A stretch of DNA of 39,791 nt. It comes from Parendozoicomonas verongulae. GTDB taxonomy: Bacteria > Pseudomonadota > Gammaproteobacteria > Pseudomonadales > Endozoicomonadaceae. Each line of letters starts with the position of its first letter. Within the stretch, counting starts at the first letter, position 1. Under the pieces are notes generated by a model, which did not search any database, was not told where the DNA came from, and worked only from the letters and a program-made list of their open reading frames with translations. Positions 37,472-39,791 of this stretch are shown one piece after another. A program made the position numbers and the translations under genes. The stretch lies in assembly GCF_009711465.1 (NCBI RefSeq), contig NZ_SMME01000843.1, forward strand, positions 1 to 39,791, read 5' to 3'.

Positions 37472-39791
37472 ATGAATAAATTACCATCAGGTTGTCAATC
37501 CGGAAACCTCCCTCCATCTGTCCATCAGTCTCTTGTTCCTATGGAAGCGGAGGCTTTTGGGCAATGGGCCTGCCGGGCAGGTTCTCAGGGAGAGCGATTT
37601 ATGACTGCTGCTCGATTAGCACAAACGGAATGGCCGGACAGAATATTAACAGCCAGAGCTGTACGAGAGCAGAAGAAAGCCACCATTTATCAAGCCTTTG
37701 AGAAAGGAGAGATGGTTTGCCGTGGAGTTAATGTTGAAGATGAGCTTACCTATCAGAAAGCTCCGGCGACCCCTCGTCCGGGGACTCTGCTTCAGGCAGG
37801 AAAAAGTATAAACACGTTTTTTAGGAAGGTGCACCTGGGGCTCTTTCCGGTAAGGGGGCTCTACCCCTATAAAAGAGATGTATACAGTGACTTCGGCATT
37901 ACAAAAAACGCAAAGCCAAGAGACCTGCTTCCAGACAGAAATCACCTGTTGGACAAATTAGCAGAACAGGATAACCGTCTCAGCAGTCTCTATTTGCCCC
38001 GCACTTCTGGCCGTTTAGGTATGGATGGCAGACATATCAGCGGTCATAACAAAAGCGTTAGTAGTATATTCGAATTATCTAGCAACGAGTTTATTCTTGA
38101 AGGGTATCGGAAGGAGCAATACCAATGTGTGATTATTTCGCTCCCAATCACGCTGGACAAACTTTACCAGAAGTTGCAGGACAAGTTTCGTTTGGAGCGG
38201 GAATTGGATATTGCAGAATTACCCCTGGTGTTTTACGACCCCCTCGGAGGCTTATTGAAGGAGGTTGTTTACCCCAGTGAGTTCGATGTTACCCCGGCCA
38301 GTCTGCCAGAGATTAAAAACAATATTGAGAGAGTCAAGTTATTTGCCGGTCACGCCAGGAGTGGGGAGCTTGAGCAGGTGCTTATGCATTTACCCCTTTC
38401 CCATTTACTGACATTTTTACGCAGGTTACCCGCTGACGTTGTCACTGAGACACGGGCGCTTTTAACGCCTTTCAGGGATGAGCTGCTCAAAGCTGTAGAG
38501 CAAGGTGATCTGGGCACAGCGACATTATACAGTGAATATGGTGCCAACTTGCTTGCTGTCTATTACCACGGTAATCCCCGGAAACCAAAAAATTTGCTGG
38601 AGATTTTAATGGCTTCCCCTGTTGTAAGGCCATGGGCTTCAGATGCGAAGAATGAGGGAGCCCACCAGCAGTTAGAGAGTCAAAGCCGGCTTGGGATGTT
38701 GCTCTATGATAAGGGCTGCCGGGCTCCCGTTAATTATAAAATGATCCGTTCACTTCCCTCACTGGCAGCACACATGTTAAAGCGGGAAAACCTTCATTTT
38801 TATACAGAGTCTGTTTTAGTGAACGTTTTTGAGTTTGTGGCGGATTATGCTCTGGGCGGCATTATTAGCATGGATGAGTTTGAGCTCATCATTAGGGGAG
38901 TTGTGCGATGCTTCGCAGATAAGCCAGACAGCCTCAAAAGCTGCTACACCGCGTATATTAACAAGCTATTAGGTGGAAGAGATTACGTTCTACGCAGTGA
39001 TCTTCCTGATGTTCTTTGCACAGGTTCTTACCGTCCTTTCAGTTCGTCTCAAATATTTGACAAAACAGCAGAATCTTTCTTCTCTCTTGGTGTTGTTGCT
39101 GACATGGAAGTACTCCAAAAAGACTTGCAAGAATGCTGGGAGAGCGAGAGAGAAAATGTGCTTAGTTATAAAAAATTGGATATAAGTAATCTCGCAACCC
39201 TATTGGAGGATGTCCGGACTTTAGTCGATTCGCGTCATGAACAAGAGCAGGCTGAAGGAGCATACTCATTAGCCCCTTTGCGCCATGAATCAGGACTGGA
39301 TGATGAAGAGTTTTGGCACTTAGCCTGTTTACGCCACGAACGAAATATGACTCGCAGTGAACGTGGTCAGTTTGCTGACTTTGTCCGTTCACATCACAAA
39401 CGAAACAGGCCTCAAAAAAGCTTAATCGAACAAGTGACAGATACTGTTAATGGAACGTTGTGGTTACTCTCCCTTAAAAGCTGCCCTGATGCGATAAAAA
39501 AGAGCGGCCAGAACATTGCAGAATATCTTATTAAAGGGGATATAAATGCTGCAGAAGAACAGTTGAATGATTTATGTACAGTCCATTTGCAGTATGTGGA
39601 TGAAAAAAAACAGGCTATTGAAGCATACTACCAGAAGCTTGATGCGCTTCAGAGTCGTGATACTTGTCGGGTGCCCAGTGCTGCGGAGATAAGGAGTGAT
39701 TCGAAGGAGGACGACACTCTGGGTTCTGGCTTTGGTGGTTCTACTTTTGGCTGGCTGAGAACGCTCTATAGCTTTGCCCCTGACACTGAAG
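37472..39791 (+). CDS. Large protein of unknown function, cut by the window edge
   Basis: An uninterrupted frame of 773 codons from ATG 37472 (MNKLPSGCQSGNLPP) to the right edge, with no stop seen. The length alone makes it a real gene. There is no signal peptide and no membrane helix. I do not recognise the family. A stretch at about 337-361 (ELLKAVEQGDLGTATLYSEY) looks like one ankyrin-type repeat, but no regular series follows. Residues about 588-644 carry four spaced copies of an R-H-E or similar motif. Near residue 755 the composition turns Gly/Ser-rich (GSGFGGSTFGW). A large host-directed protein is possible in a symbiont but this is only a guess. It points away from the candidate origin. 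Confidence 0.75.
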   Translation, partial: MNKLPSGCQSGNLPPSVHQSLVPMEAEAFGQWACRAGSQGERFMTAARLAQTEWPDRILTARAVREQKKATIYQAFEKGEMVCRGVNVEDELTYQKAPATPRPGTLLQAGKSINTFFRKVHLGLFPVRGLYPYKRDVYSDFGITKNAKPRDLLPDRNHLLDKLAEQDNRLSSLYLPRTSGRLGMDGRHISGHNKSVSSIFELSSNEFILEGYRKEQYQCVIISLPITLDKLYQKLQDKFRLERELDIAELPLVFYDPLGGLLKEVVYPSEFDVTPASLPEIKNNIERVKLFAGHARSGELEQVLMHLPLSHLLTFLRRLPADVVTETRALLTPFRDELLKAVEQGDLGTATLYSEYGANLLAVYYHGNPRKPKNLLEILMASPVVRPWASDAKNEGAHQQLESQSRLGMLLYDKGCRAPVNYKMIRSLPSLAAHMLKRENLHFYTESVLVNVFEFVADYALGGIISMDEFELIIRGVVRCFADKPDSLKSCYTAYINKLLGGRDYVLRSDLPDVLCTGSYRPFSSSQIFDKTAESFFSLGVVADMEVLQKDLQECWESERENVLSYKKLDISNLATLLEDVRTLVDSRHEQEQAEGAYSLAPLRHESGLDDEEFWHLACLRHERNMTRSERGQFADFVRSHHKRNRPQKSLIEQVTDTVNGTLWLLSLKSCPDAIKKSGQNIAEYLIKGDINAAEEQLNDLCTVHLQYVDEKKQAIEAYYQKLDALQSRDTCRVPSAAEIRSDSKEDDTLGSGFGGSTFGWLRTLYSFAPDTE

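Overview
The window reads as a chromosomal segment of a gammaproteobacterium. The block mnmG-rsmG-parA-parB-atpIBEFHAGDC, with glmU-glmS nearby on the same strand, is the classic origin-proximal order of that class. The eukaryote-like Ulp1-family protease and a very large unrecognised ORF suggest a host-associated lineage such as Endozoicomonas or a relative; that placement is inference, not a database result. Base composition looks moderate in the core genes and visibly more AT-rich in the P450-like genes, the Ulp1-like gene and some spacers.

Layout. (1) 1-3297: a small accessory stretch with an ABM-domain monooxygenase, a TetR regulator and a membrane GAF-GGDEF diguanylate cyclase. (2) 3309-6534: glmU-glmS, the UDP-GlcNAc precursor operon. 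(3) 6887-23282: about 16 kb of accessory genes lying between glmU and atpC, which are usually adjacent. It holds a TrmB-like regulator; two paralogous exported cytochrome P450-like proteins separated by an IS30 relic; an exported protein of unknown function; adenosine kinase; YaeQ; an MFS permease with cobQ; a TauE/SafE permease; a Nudix lipoprotein; an AhpD-like protein; and a TldE/PmbA-like protein divergent from a TetR regulator across an array of about ten palindromes. (4) 23515-30745: the complete F1Fo ATP synthase operon on the minus strand. (5) 31087-32214: a Ulp1/C48 protease inserted between atpI and parB. (6) 32264-36694: parB, parA, rsmG and mnmG. (7) 36695-37471: a 777-bp gene-free, AT-rich region with several DnaA-box-like 9-mers, a good oriC candidate. 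(8) 37472 to the right edge: an open frame of at least 773 codons, cut by the window.

How it fits together. The core genes supply ATP, wobble-uridine tRNA modification, 16S rRNA methylation, chromosome partitioning and amino-sugar precursors, and most point the same way, away from the candidate origin. The accessory genes look like insertions into this conserved frame. The strongest candidate for an undescribed system is the P450-like pair at 7622-12274. Both proteins have signal peptides and keep a Cys-Pro-Gly heme-ligand-like motif, but both lack the Arg of the ExxR motif and the Arg of the PERF motif. They share a duplicated promoter, and sit beside a TrmB-like regulator and a divergently transcribed exported protein. 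Second come the palindrome array (22397-22648) that probably serves the TetR regulator, and the Ulp1-like protease.
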